From: Armatimonadota bacterium
GTDB taxonomy: Bacteria > Armatimonadota > Zipacnadia > JAUWAU01
Length of the DNA stretch: 64,000 bases
Direction of reading: 5' to 3'
Assembly (NCBI GenBank): GCA_030601885.1
Contig: JAUWAU010000035.1
Location: 1-64,000 of the forward strand
Every line of letters begins with the position of its first letter. Positions within the stretch are counted from its first letter, which is position 1. The position numbers were made by a program, and so were the translations under genes. Positions 51,079 through 60,000 of the stretch are shown piece after piece. Under the pieces are notes generated by a model, which saw nothing but the letters and a program-made list of their open reading frames with translations, had not been told where the DNA came from and searched no databases.

Positions 51079-51774
51079 ATGCCACCCAACCGCAACCAGG
51101 GGCCAGAGCCTGCAGGCCGCTTTATCGATCTCAGCTTCCCGCTGAGCGAGGACATGCCCGTTTTCCCCGGCCTCCGGCGGCCGGAAGTGTCTGTGGCTCT
51201 GTCACACGAAGAGTCGGCGCGGAGCGATCGCTACGTCGGCTGCACGTGCATGATCACGAACGTGGCCATGTCCGGGAGCATCGGCACGCGGCTGGACGTG
51301 CCGCTGCACTTCAAGCCCCACGGTGCGGATGTGTCGCAGGTGGAGCTGACGGATGTCATCGCGGATGGGGTGTGCCTCGATGCGCGTGGCGCCGAGGCCG
51401 AGAGCGAGGTCAACGTGCCCGAGTTGCTGCAGGGGCTTGACGTTAGGGGTAAGGCCGTCCTCATCTGCACCGGGTGGGATCGCTATTACGGGGAGGAGCA
51501 ATACGCGAAGCACCCGTTCGTTGGACGGCGTGGAACTGAGGGACTGATTGAGGCAGGGGCGCGCCTGGTGGGCATAGACACGCTCATCATAGACGACCGA
51601 CGCGACCCTCGTCGCCCCGCTCACGCGTCGCTGCTGCCGCGCGACATCCTCATCGTCGAGGGCCTGCGAGGCCTCGACCGGCTCCTGAACCGGGCCTTCC
51701 GCTTCTTCGCCGTGCCGCCGAAGGTGCGCGGCATGTCGGCGTTCCCAATCCGGGCATTCGCGGAGCTATTCTAA
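51079..51774 (+). CDS. Cyclase-family protein (kynurenine formamidase-like) with altered metal motif
   Basis: A 231-residue member of the cyclase/KynB-like metal hydrolase fold, judged from FIDLSFPLSEDMPVFPG, the DVPLHF segment, VLICTGWDRYY and LIDTL-like IDTLIIDDRRD. The normal metal-binding motif HxGTHxDxPxH reads SIGTRLDVPLH here: the first two His are replaced by Ser and Arg, while Asp and the last His remain. Metal use and chemistry may therefore differ. ATG 51079 follows the isomerase by 20 bp. The 3' end overlaps the converging SAM hydrolase gene by 9 bp. Confidence 0.83.
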   Translation: MPPNRNQGPEPAGRFIDLSFPLSEDMPVFPGLRRPEVSVALSHEESARSDRYVGCTCMITNVAMSGSIGTRLDVPLHFKPHGADVSQVELTDVIADGVCLDARGAEAESEVNVPELLQGLDVRGKAVLICTGWDRYYGEEQYAKHPFVGRRGTEGLIEAGARLVGIDTLIIDDRRDPRRPAHASLLPRDILIVEGLRGLDRLLNRAFRFFAVPPKVRGMSAFPIRAFAELF

Positions 51775-52587
51775 CGCTTCAACACGGCGCGAGCTGACCG
51801 TCACGGCGTCCCCTCTGCGAACTCTCAGCCGCTCCGCGGCCGAGCCATCGCGGATGCCGATTTCGACGTACCCCCAACTGCCCACCAGCGCCACTGGCTC
51901 GCCCTCGCGCACGGCGGCGTAGGATTCGCTGAGGCCCACTATGGTGGTCCCGGCAACGCTGAGGCGGAGCTGCCTGACGTCCGTGTCCCTCACTGCATCT
52001 TCCCGCAGGTCCGTGATCGCGTTGCCGAAGCTGTCGATGTAGATGACGCGGGCTTCCCAGCCGTCCGCGGTGCGCACCGCCTCGCTGAGGGGTATTGTGA
52101 CGAGATCGTCTATCTCCGGGCCCAACACATCCAGCTTCGTGCCGGTAGCGACGTGCGCCGCAACGGGAGCGAATATGTCCCGGCCGTGAAACGTGCGGCT
52201 CACGCGTGGGAGAAAGTATTCCGAATTCGTCAGCTCAATAGCGCGGACGATGGATGTCTCCTTGGCGACGCCGCTCAGGAGACCGTTGTCGGGGCACACG
52301 AAAGTGCGCCCGTCGGCCTCGGCGGCTATTGCCCGCCGAGCGCTCCCTACACCCGGATCAACCACCGCGACGAACACCGTTCCACTCGGGAAGTAGCGAT
52401 ACGCTCCGCGCAGCATGAGCACGCCGGCCAGGACGTCGTGTGGTGGGACCTCGTGGCACACGTCCACTATCTGCGCTGTCGGACACAGCCCCAGGATGAC
52501 GCCCTTCATGATCCCGACGTAGGGGTCAGAAGTGCCGAAATCGGTCAGGAGCGCAATAACCGTGGGCGCCGATACGTCAGATCGCAT
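51766..52587 (-). CDS. SAM hydroxide adenosyltransferase (SAM hydrolase, DUF62)
   Basis: A 273-residue enzyme of the fluorinase/chlorinase fold that uses water to split S-adenosylmethionine into adenosine and methionine. Conserved blocks are LLTDFGTSDPYVGIMKG at residues 13-29, VVDPGVGSARRAI near 75, CPDNGLLSG near 98, TFHGRDIFAPVAAH near 133 and YIDSFGNAITDL near 187. The C-terminal barrel follows. ATG 52587 is used. The chlorinase-specific substitutions cannot be judged reliably here. It converges on the cyclase gene and diverges from the CvpA-like operon. Confidence 0.93.
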   Translation of the reverse strand: MRSDVSAPTVIALLTDFGTSDPYVGIMKGVILGLCPTAQIVDVCHEVPPHDVLAGVLMLRGAYRYFPSGTVFVAVVDPGVGSARRAIAAEADGRTFVCPDNGLLSGVAKETSIVRAIELTNSEYFLPRVSRTFHGRDIFAPVAAHVATGTKLDVLGPEIDDLVTIPLSEAVRTADGWEARVIYIDSFGNAITDLREDAVRDTDVRQLRLSVAGTTIVGLSESYAAVREGEPVALVGSWGYVEIGIRDGSAAERLRVRRGDAVTVSSRRVEALE

Positions 52588-52615
52588 GGGCGCTTCTCAC
52601 CCGTGGCTGGCTTCG

Positions 52616-52644
52616 TTGACACCGACAACACCGTCACCTATACT
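52616..52644 (+). promoter_or_regulatory. Near-consensus promoter for the CvpA-rlmN-mutM operon
   Basis: A perfect TTGACA, 17 bp, then TATACT: eleven of twelve consensus positions. The predicted start near 52651 leaves a very short leader before a 37-codon frame and about 135 bases before the CvpA-like gene. Confidence 0.7.
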
Positions 52645-52661
52645 TTCGTCGGAAAGCAGTA

Positions 52662-52775
52662 GTGCACCTCGCTCTGTTGGCCTTGGCGGCGTGCGCTCTG
52701 CTTGGCCGCCCGGCGGGCAGTCGGCCGGGATATGGATGCAATGCGGCGCAGGCGCGGCCCGAGGGCCCGGAGTAG
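52662..52775 (+). CDS. Possible 37-residue small lipoprotein or leader peptide
   Basis: GTG 52662, with GGAAAG 5 bases upstream and about 11 bases after the predicted transcription start, opens a frame VHLALLALAACALLGRPAGS ending at TAG 52775. LAAC is a good lipobox, but no positive charge precedes the hydrophobic stretch. The stop lies 13 bases before a CTG that may start the CvpA-like gene, so it could act as a coupled leader. It may be chance. Confidence 0.3.
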   Translation: MHLALLALAACALLGRPAGSRPGYGCNAAQARPEGPE

Positions 52776-53733
52776 GGAGGTAGGCGCGCTGAACGGCATT
52801 GACGTATTGATAGTACTGGTGTTGGCCCTGGCGGCGGCTTGGGGGGCAAAGCGAGGCATTCACTCGGGTCTGCTGGATCTGAGCTGCATTGTCGCGGGCC
52901 TGGCCGTCGGCATCGTCGCTTACCCGGTCGGCTGGTGGCTCGTTCGCAAAACCCTCGCGCTGCCCGATCTTTTCGCCGGGCCTCTGGGTTTTGTGCTTAT
53001 GGTCGCCGTGGGGGCAACCGTGGGAGGCGTTATCGGCACGCGCCTGGTGAAGCCTCGTGAGCGGGCCTCGAGGGCGAGCCGCACGGGTGGCGCCATTCTC
53101 CATCTCCTGCTGTCCTATATTGTGCTGGGCATCTTCCTGCAGTTCATGAGCGGCGTGGAAGAGCCTAAAAGACAGATAAGCAGGTCTCGCCTGGCGCCGG
53201 GTCTTCTGGCGGTCGTGCCGTATGCCCTGCGCGCGGCCGAACTGCCCGGGCTCGACCTGCCGCGCGTGGTCGCCGTACCTCGTTCCTTCGAGGGGAATTT
53301 CGAGCTAAACGCACCTCGCTATCCCACGTTTCGCCCAATCAACTTCAGTAAGCTCGATGGCAGTACGTGCATCAAGTGCCGCGGCAAGATGAGGTTCCAG
53401 GGGTACTTCTTCAAAGTCGGGCCGCTTCCGTCGCCGAAGTTCGAGTGCGCGCAGTGCGGGCGCACGACGGACGGCTGCCAGGGGTTCGAGTCATTCCACA
53501 AGATGTACCAGGAGTGCCCCGTCACGGTCGCGGAGAGGGGCTCGAGACTCGACTGTGGGGTGTGGCCCAACGGTGAGTACGTCGTGCCGCTGGGCCCCTG
53601 TCCAGTCTGTGGCAAGCGCTACTCTCCCTCGAAGTCGGCCCGGCATCCAGGGACTCGGCGGAGCGACGTCCGTTCGGCACGCAGCGTAGCGACGCGCCGT
53701 GCGGCGGTGCTCCACCCCGTGCAGAGGCAGTAG
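52741..53733 (+). CDS. CvpA-like membrane protein with C-terminal zinc-ribbon region
   Basis: About 314-330 residues. The N-terminal half has four hydrophobic helices like the CvpA family (NGIDVLIVLVLALAAAWGAK and LLDLSCIVAGLAVGIVAYPV). The C-terminal half is soluble, with CIKCRGK, CAQCGRTTDGC and GPCPVCGKRY, a cysteine pattern suited to zinc. The usual family start (short, then IDVL) fits a CTG at 52789 with GGGAGGT 8 bases upstream; no ATG, GTG or TTG fits so well. ATG 52741 is given as the conservative start. It leads an operon: rlmN starts one base after its stop. Confidence 0.72.
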   Translation: MRRRRGPRARSREVGALNGIDVLIVLVLALAAAWGAKRGIHSGLLDLSCIVAGLAVGIVAYPVGWWLVRKTLALPDLFAGPLGFVLMVAVGATVGGVIGTRLVKPRERASRASRTGGAILHLLLSYIVLGIFLQFMSGVEEPKRQISRSRLAPGLLAVVPYALRAAELPGLDLPRVVAVPRSFEGNFELNAPRYPTFRPINFSKLDGSTCIKCRGKMRFQGYFFKVGPLPSPKFECAQCGRTTDGCQGFESFHKMYQECPVTVAERGSRLDCGVWPNGEYVVPLGPCPVCGKRYSPSKSARHPGTRRSDVRSARSVATRRAAVLHPVQRQ

Positions 53734-53734
53734 C

Positions 53735-54790
53735 ATGGAGTGTCTGATCGGGAAGAGCACGGAGCAGCTCGAACAGCTCGCCGCGAGCATGCAGCAACCG
53801 GCGCTGCGCGGCCGGCAATTGGCTCGCTGGATGTACCGACGCGGCGTATCGAGCTTCGATGAGATGACCGATCTGCCCAAGTCGCTCCGAGCGACTCTGA
53901 CCAATAGCTTCGCCGTCCGAGCTGCAACAGTGGTCGGAGTCACGCGCAGCGACGACGAGGTGACCAAGTTCGCCCTGCGCTTTCCGGGCCTCGGCTACGC
54001 CGAATGCGTGCGGATGCCGTCACGAGGCCGCACTGCTATTTGCGTCTCAACGCAGATTGGCTGTCCGGTTGGCTGCGCCTTCTGTGCGTCGGGGCAGTCA
54101 GGCTTCCACGGGAACCTGACGGCCGGGCACATCGTCGAGCAGGTACTGACCGCGCTGGACTCTTCAGACGATGACGACATTGCCCAGGCCTCTGTCAACG
54201 TCGTGTACATGGGCATGGGGGAGCCGTTTCTCAACTACGAGCACACCGTCCGCTCCATCCGTTTGCTGCGTACCGAGATGGGGATCGGGGCCCGATCCAT
54301 TACCGTCTCCACGATCGGCCTGCCGAAGAGGATTCGTCAGTTCGCCGAGGATGAGCCGCAGGTGAACCTGGCCATCTCGCTCCACGCGCCGACGGACAAG
54401 CTTCGCCGCCAGCTCATTCCCCGGCGCTGCTGCCCGGTACGGGAGCTACTGGCGGCAGTGCGTGACTACATCGCGCTGACGAATCGGCGCGTGAGCTTCG
54501 AATACGTGCTCATAGCGGGGTTGAACGACGGCCGCAGCGACGCCCGGCGGGTGGGCGAGCTACTGCGGGACATGCTCTGCCACGTGAATGTTATCCCGTA
54601 CAATGCAACGGGCACTGATTTCCGTGCGCCAATGCGCCAGCGATGCGCCGCGTTCTGCGAGCTGCTGAGGCAGGAGGGCGTAAACGCGACTCTGCGGGCG
54701 TCCCGGGGTAGAGGGGCGGAGGCAGCATGTGGGCAGCTTCGGGCGCGCATGGAAGCCGAAGATAGAGCGGAGTCGGCTGAGGATGCCTGA
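53735..54790 (+). CDS. rlmN: 23S rRNA (adenine(2503)-C(2))-methyltransferase
   Basis: A 351-residue radical-SAM enzyme that methylates A2503 of 23S rRNA and some tRNA adenines through a methyl-Cys intermediate. The [4Fe-4S]-binding CPVGCAFC motif lies near residue 110, preceded by ICVSTQIG. VVYMGMGEPFLNYEHTV near 165, STIGLPKRIRQFA near 200, NLAISLHAPTDKLRRQLIP near 215 and the catalytic C-terminal Cys (EAACGQL) complete the family pattern. ATG 53735 has GAGG seven bases upstream. The 3' end overlaps mutM by 8 bp. Confidence 0.96.
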   Translation: MECLIGKSTEQLEQLAASMQQPALRGRQLARWMYRRGVSSFDEMTDLPKSLRATLTNSFAVRAATVVGVTRSDDEVTKFALRFPGLGYAECVRMPSRGRTAICVSTQIGCPVGCAFCASGQSGFHGNLTAGHIVEQVLTALDSSDDDDIAQASVNVVYMGMGEPFLNYEHTVRSIRLLRTEMGIGARSITVSTIGLPKRIRQFAEDEPQVNLAISLHAPTDKLRRQLIPRRCCPVRELLAAVRDYIALTNRRVSFEYVLIAGLNDGRSDARRVGELLRDMLCHVNVIPYNATGTDFRAPMRQRCAAFCELLRQEGVNATLRASRGRGAEAACGQLRARMEAEDRAESAEDA

Positions 54791-55622
54791 ACTGCCCGAG
54801 GTCGAGACAATCCGGCGACAGGTTGCCCGCTGCGCCGTTGGCCTGCGCCTGAAGCGGCTGCGCATTCTGCATCGGGGGATGGTGCGACCCCAGAAGCCAC
54901 TGACCATCATCCGCGCCCTCGAGGGTCAGGACTTGACGGCCACCAGCCGACACGGAAAGGTGCTGGTCTTGCACTTCGGGCCCTGGGCGCTGCTGATACA
55001 CTTTCGGATGAGCGGAACGATACTCGCGGAGTCGGCAGAGACGGAACTCTCGCCGCACGTACGCATGGTGTTCGACTTCGCCGCACGAGATGGCAGCTTG
55101 CGACGGCTGGTGCTGTCGGACGTGCGGACGCTTGGGCGGATCGAGCTGTGCCGCGCGGACGCCGTGAGTGAGTCGCGGTTGATGAAGAACGTCGGCCGCG
55201 ACGCTCTCCTGGATGGCGTGGACGGCGCCGCACTCCACGCCATGCTCGTTGGCCGAGAGCGCCCCATAAAGCCCTTTCTGCTGGATCAGCGTTACGTTGC
55301 GGGTCTGGGAAACATCTACGCGGCCGAGGCCCTCCATCGTGCCCGCATCTCGCCGCTTCGCCCGTGCGGCGACGTCTCGCCGCGGCAGGCAAAGTCGCTA
55401 TGGCGCGCCATTGTGGCCATCCTTCGGCGCGCCATCGAGAGGGAGGGCACTACCATCTCGGCATTCCGCACCATGAATGGGAGATCCGGCGGTTTCGCGC
55501 GGATGCTGCGAGTCTACGGCCGCGAGGGGAAACGATGTCTGCGGCGCAAGTGCCGGGGCCGGATCGTCCGGATCGCGCAATGCGGGCGCAGCACGTTCTA
55601 TTGCCCCCGTTGTCAATCCTGA
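54783..55622 (+). CDS. mutM: Formamidopyrimidine-DNA glycosylase
   Basis: A 279-residue base-excision repair enzyme that removes 8-oxoguanine and ring-opened purines and cuts the strand. The catalytic N-terminal Pro and Glu are in MPELPEVETI; the beta-turn Lys is in SRHGKVLVLHF near 60, and the helix-two-turn-helix is KPFLLDQRYVAGLGNIYAAE near 162. The C-terminal zinc finger is C-x4-C (CLRRKC), then YCPRC, in place of the usual C-x2-C first pair. It overlaps rlmN by 8 bp, which suggests translational coupling. Confidence 0.95.
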   Translation: MPELPEVETIRRQVARCAVGLRLKRLRILHRGMVRPQKPLTIIRALEGQDLTATSRHGKVLVLHFGPWALLIHFRMSGTILAESAETELSPHVRMVFDFAARDGSLRRLVLSDVRTLGRIELCRADAVSESRLMKNVGRDALLDGVDGAALHAMLVGRERPIKPFLLDQRYVAGLGNIYAAEALHRARISPLRPCGDVSPRQAKSLWRAIVAILRRAIEREGTTISAFRTMNGRSGGFARMLRVYGREGKRCLRRKCRGRIVRIAQCGRSTFYCPRCQS

Positions 55623-55635
55623 GGAGCACTCCCAT

Positions 55636-56994
55636 ATGTCAGTACGCTGCGTGGGCAGGACATGGCTTACGGCCGTGATAGTGTGCTGCGCTGTGGCGGC
55701 TCACGGCGCCACATTTCACGTGGCTCCGGATGGTGCCGATGATGCTTCGGGCATGCTCGAGGCGCCATGGCAGTCGCTGGCGCAGGCGGTGGAGGCGGCG
55801 GGCCCTGGAGACACCGTGCTGATCCACGCCGGGACGTATGCGGGCTTCGGCACCGTGCGGAGCGGCAGGCCGACCGGTCCCATTGTACTGGCACGCCATG
55901 AGTCGGACGAAGTCGTCGTCGGCCCGATCCTGGTGGACGAAAGCTACATCGTCCTCGATGGCCTGACGGTGGATGCCGATGGCGCCGCGTGGGGCATCAA
56001 GATACAGCGCGATCCGCCTGACTCTCTGTTGGGCAACGTCGTCCGCAACTGCCGGGTGAAGAACGCCGACATAGAGGGCATCCGGATCCGGTACGACGTG
56101 CGGGAGGCACTGATCGAGAACAACGAGATCAGTATCTGCGGCGGTCACGGCATCAAGGTGCTCGATGGGGGCCGCGACATCACGCTGCGCGGCAACGAGA
56201 TCCACCACATCAACAGGCCGCGCACCGGTGGGCCGAACGAGGACGGAATACAGCTTGAGAACTTCGGGTACGGCATCATCGTCGAGGGCAATATCATCCA
56301 CGACATCCCCGGCGAGGACGGCATCGACATCAAGCGCGGCGCTCCGGTGCTGGTTCGCCGCAATCGCATATCGCGCGTCGCGCAGGCCGGCATTCTGGCG
56401 CACGGGGACGGCATCGTGCGGCTGGAGGCGAACTCACTTGAGGAGTGCGCCATCTCCGTTATCCGCGGCAAGGCCGGGTCGGTCGTTGCCAATAACCTCA
56501 TCCTCGGCGGAGGCGGCGTGATCGCCTACTCGACCCGCTCGGTGCGCATCGTCCACAACACGCTCGCCGACGGCGCCACGATCAAAATCGGCACGGGCAC
56601 CGAGCGAGCGCACGACATCGCCGTGTTCAACAACATCGTGGCCGCTCTGGAAGGCTCCCTGCCGCCGTGGCTGCTGGACGTGGCCGAGGGCTCAACGTAT
56701 GTGGCAGACCACAATCTGTACTATCGAGCTGCGCCCGCGCCCTATGTTCGCCTGCGCGGACGAGGCACGTATGCCGACCTCGCGGAGTATCAACAGGCCT
56801 CCGGTCAGGACGCCCATTCCCTGGTCGCCGATCCGCTCTTCGTGAACCCGGCCGAGGGCGACTATCGCCTGCGCGCCGACTCGCCGTGCATCGGAGCCGG
56901 CTCGCCGGACTATGCCCCGCGGGCGGACCACAGCGGGGCGCGCCGCTCGCCGGGCCGCGTGGATCTCGGGGCCTTTGTGTGGACGGGAGGGTAG
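55636..56994 (+). CDS. Secreted right-handed parallel beta-helix protein
   Basis: 452 residues. A signal peptide (MSVRCVGRTWLTAVIVCCAV) leads to FHVAPDGADDASGMLEAPWQ, then SLAQAVEAAGPGDTVLIHAG, the typical beginning of parallel beta-helix proteins, and many rungs (VVRNCRVKNADIEGIRI, LIENNEISICGGHGIKV). Such proteins bind or cleave polysaccharides; active-site residues for a specific lyase family are not clear. ATG 55636 has GAGGAG nine bases upstream and follows mutM by 13 bp, so it may share the operon although its role is unrelated to repair. Confidence 0.85.
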   Translation: MSVRCVGRTWLTAVIVCCAVAAHGATFHVAPDGADDASGMLEAPWQSLAQAVEAAGPGDTVLIHAGTYAGFGTVRSGRPTGPIVLARHESDEVVVGPILVDESYIVLDGLTVDADGAAWGIKIQRDPPDSLLGNVVRNCRVKNADIEGIRIRYDVREALIENNEISICGGHGIKVLDGGRDITLRGNEIHHINRPRTGGPNEDGIQLENFGYGIIVEGNIIHDIPGEDGIDIKRGAPVLVRRNRISRVAQAGILAHGDGIVRLEANSLEECAISVIRGKAGSVVANNLILGGGGVIAYSTRSVRIVHNTLADGATIKIGTGTERAHDIAVFNNIVAALEGSLPPWLLDVAEGSTYVADHNLYYRAAPAPYVRLRGRGTYADLAEYQQASGQDAHSLVADPLFVNPAEGDYRLRADSPCIGAGSPDYAPRADHSGARRSPGRVDLGAFVWTGG

Positions 56995-57012
56995 GCGGCC
57001 CGGCTCTGAGGC

Positions 57013-60000
57013 TCAGGTCGCCCGCCGGCCGCGAGCGGTAGCTTCGTCCGCCGGCTCCTCGCGTTCTTCCCGTCCGTAGATGGTAATCCTGGGGATCAGA
57101 ATGGCGTTGTGGTAGGTGCCGATGGATACGTAGCCCGCCGGCAGCGGGGTCGGGTCCGTGTACTCTATGACCGGCTGGCCGAAGCAGTAGAGGCCGACGA
57201 TGTCCCCCGACTTCTTGACCGCGAGGTCCACCCAATCGTTGTGTATCCCGGCCTGGGGAATGCGGAACTCCGGCGCCTCGGCGACGACGCGCCCATCCTT
57301 CGTGAGGGCGGCTCCGGGATGCTCTTGACTGGCGATGACGAAGATGTACCCGGAGTCCGGGTCGTCCGCTCGGCGACAGATGCGGATGAAGATGTCCGAC
57401 AGCTCCTCCCGGTAGCGGCGGTTGCGCACCACGAGCGGGGCGAGGGCGGCATTGGCCAGCGGCCGGGCGGGCAGATCCGGGCTGTCACTGGCCATCATCT
57501 TCGGGCCGACGTACACGTCCACGTACAGGTCTCCGGCGAAGCGATGTTTGTTCCTGATGGTGGCCATCTCGTCGCTCCAGCCGGCGAACCACGTCCACTC
57601 CTTCTGGCAGTCCCAACGCCGGGCGATCTCCCATGTGCCACTCTCGACGAGCCAATCCACCGGCGCATCGGCGAATATGTGCGTCCTGACGTGGGCGCTC
57701 TGCACCGCGATGTCGTCGGGACACAGCCGCGTTCCCGTTGTCTCGAGGCCGAGCCGATCGTTTCCCTGCAGGGGCTGCGGGTCGTTGTAAGCGATGAGCG
57801 CCTCGCCGTTCACGCCACCGATGATGCCGTCGCCGGCCCGCTCGAGCTGCAGCAGGAACGCGCGCGCCGAGCGCTCAATGGTGGCCGCGCCCGTGGCGAT
57901 GCTCTCGCCGTCACGATACAGCAGGAGGCCGACACGCCCGCTGCCCCACGTATGGGCGGCCTCGAGGGTGTAGCCGGCGTGCGAATGTGAGCCGTCGCCG
58001 AGGATGGCCCAGGCACACACCTTCGCTGCCTCTTCGCGGTGAATGCCGACGTTGAGCCGCACATCGCCCGGGAAGCTGGCGTTGTGCCAGAAGCGGCCAA
58101 CGGCCACCGGCTGCGGCAGCCAGGCCCCGGCCGTTCCGGCCCAAGTGTGCCGGTCAACGATCCCCGCGAAGTCCGGCGTCGGAGGGTCGGCGATCTGCAG
58201 CTCCTGGTTCAGTGGCACGATGCGAAGGTTGCTGAACTCGGCCGCCTTCTGCCCCCGCACGCACAGGCCAACGCCGCCGGGCCACCCGGGCGCCTCGACG
58301 ACGTCGATCACCGGCTGGCCGTCAACCAGCCCGGTGATGCGCGGCCCTCGGAGCTCTGCACGCAGATCCCACCACCCGTCGTCGTTGCCCTGATGCCGCT
58401 TCTGCGCCATGACCTTGGGTCGCCCGTCTGCGACTCGAACGAGTCGGACCACGCCTTTGCGCGCGCCACGGACGAGCAGCAAATAGTAGTTGTCCTCATC
58501 CTCGTAGCGGAGGCAGAATCCGGCATCGCCGCCCCGCGGACGGATCCTGGCCGAGCACGACACGCGATCCCAGTCTCGCCGACCCGAGATCGCTCTCGCC
58601 GGGGCATTTCGCTTGCCCTGCCCTTGTAGCACCGGCTCCTCGCCGCCGGACCACTTGCCCGAAACGACCTCGAGATCATCGAGGAGGTCGGCGGCCGCGC
58701 GCTGCACGATGGCCCGGTACGGAGTCACCGCCACATCGTCGAAGTGCCCGCTCGCGCCGTCTGCATAGAGGCCCACTCGCCCCTGCCCGCGGACGACATC
58801 GTCGGCTTCGACCACGATCCGGCCATCGAGCATCCCTGATATCCATCCCCCTGACACCCACACCCCGAGCCGATACCACTGGTCGCGCTGGCACTGGAGC
58901 GGGCGCTGGGCCAGTGTCTCGCGCGCGTTGTCCTTCACCCGGACGATGCTCGCCGTGCCGCCGGTGCCTCCGGAGCCGCTCGGCCGCACCTCCAGGAGCA
59001 GGTAGTTCCGCGGGTCGTCATAATGGAAGCACAGCCCCGCCGGCCCGCCGGTCCATTTCGCGGCGGCGCCGAAGGCGTAGTCGTCCCAGAACCAGTGTCC
59101 CGTCGTTGCGATGGCCTGGCTGGCGGTGCTGAACTGGTAGGAGAACGGATTGGCGCCCTTGTGGGGCGAGCCCTCAGTGCTGTCCACCTTCCAGCTTCCC
59201 GCCGTCGTATCCCAGCCGCCGAAATCGCCCTCGCGTCGCGTGAAATCGTCGGTGAAATACACCGGCACAACGGGCATCAGCTCGGCATTGTTGAGATTGC
59301 GACAGGCTACCGCGCCCTGCCAGGGCAGGCCGTCCGCGGCCGTCAGAACGGCATGCTGTCCCACTACAACGGTCAGACGCCCGCTGCGTCGCTTGATGAG
59401 CAGATCCGGCTCTGGCTCGTCCGCGGGCAACAGGCCGCGGCGGACGCTCCGGCTCTGACCGTCCGCGATCTTTCGCAGCTCGACTTCCCCGTTGCCAATC
59501 CACAGCGACCGGTGCCAGCGGGTGTTCCAGTAATCGAACAGCACTTCGGCCTCGCTGCCGTGCCGTACGGTGGCAGTCAGATTGAATTCAGCGACGGGCA
59601 GCTCGGATTGGATCAGCTCGAAACCGCCCGGCACGGGCTCCTGCTCGCCGCCCGGAGGGGCGGGAGCGTCGGGCCGAGGCTGCCGACCGGCACGTGCCGG
59701 CGCGGTGACGGCAGCTCTTGAGCCGGCGGCGGCGAAACGCGGCACGAGTTGGCCCTCGCTGAAATAGCGCAGGGTAGCCAGGATGAAGTCCTCGAGGATC
59801 GGGCCGCGAAGCGCCAGCATGCGGCTCACACCGATGCCAACGTAGAGAAGCTGTCCGTTGCCCAGGGGCTTCAGCAGTACGGCGGGCGCGTCAGTCAAGG
59901 ACCTTCCTCGATCGCGAGTCCGAGGGACTCTGATGCTCCCGCCGATGAACCGCGCCAGGATCCGCACGTCTGGTTCGTCCTGCGGGAGGAGCGCGACAAC

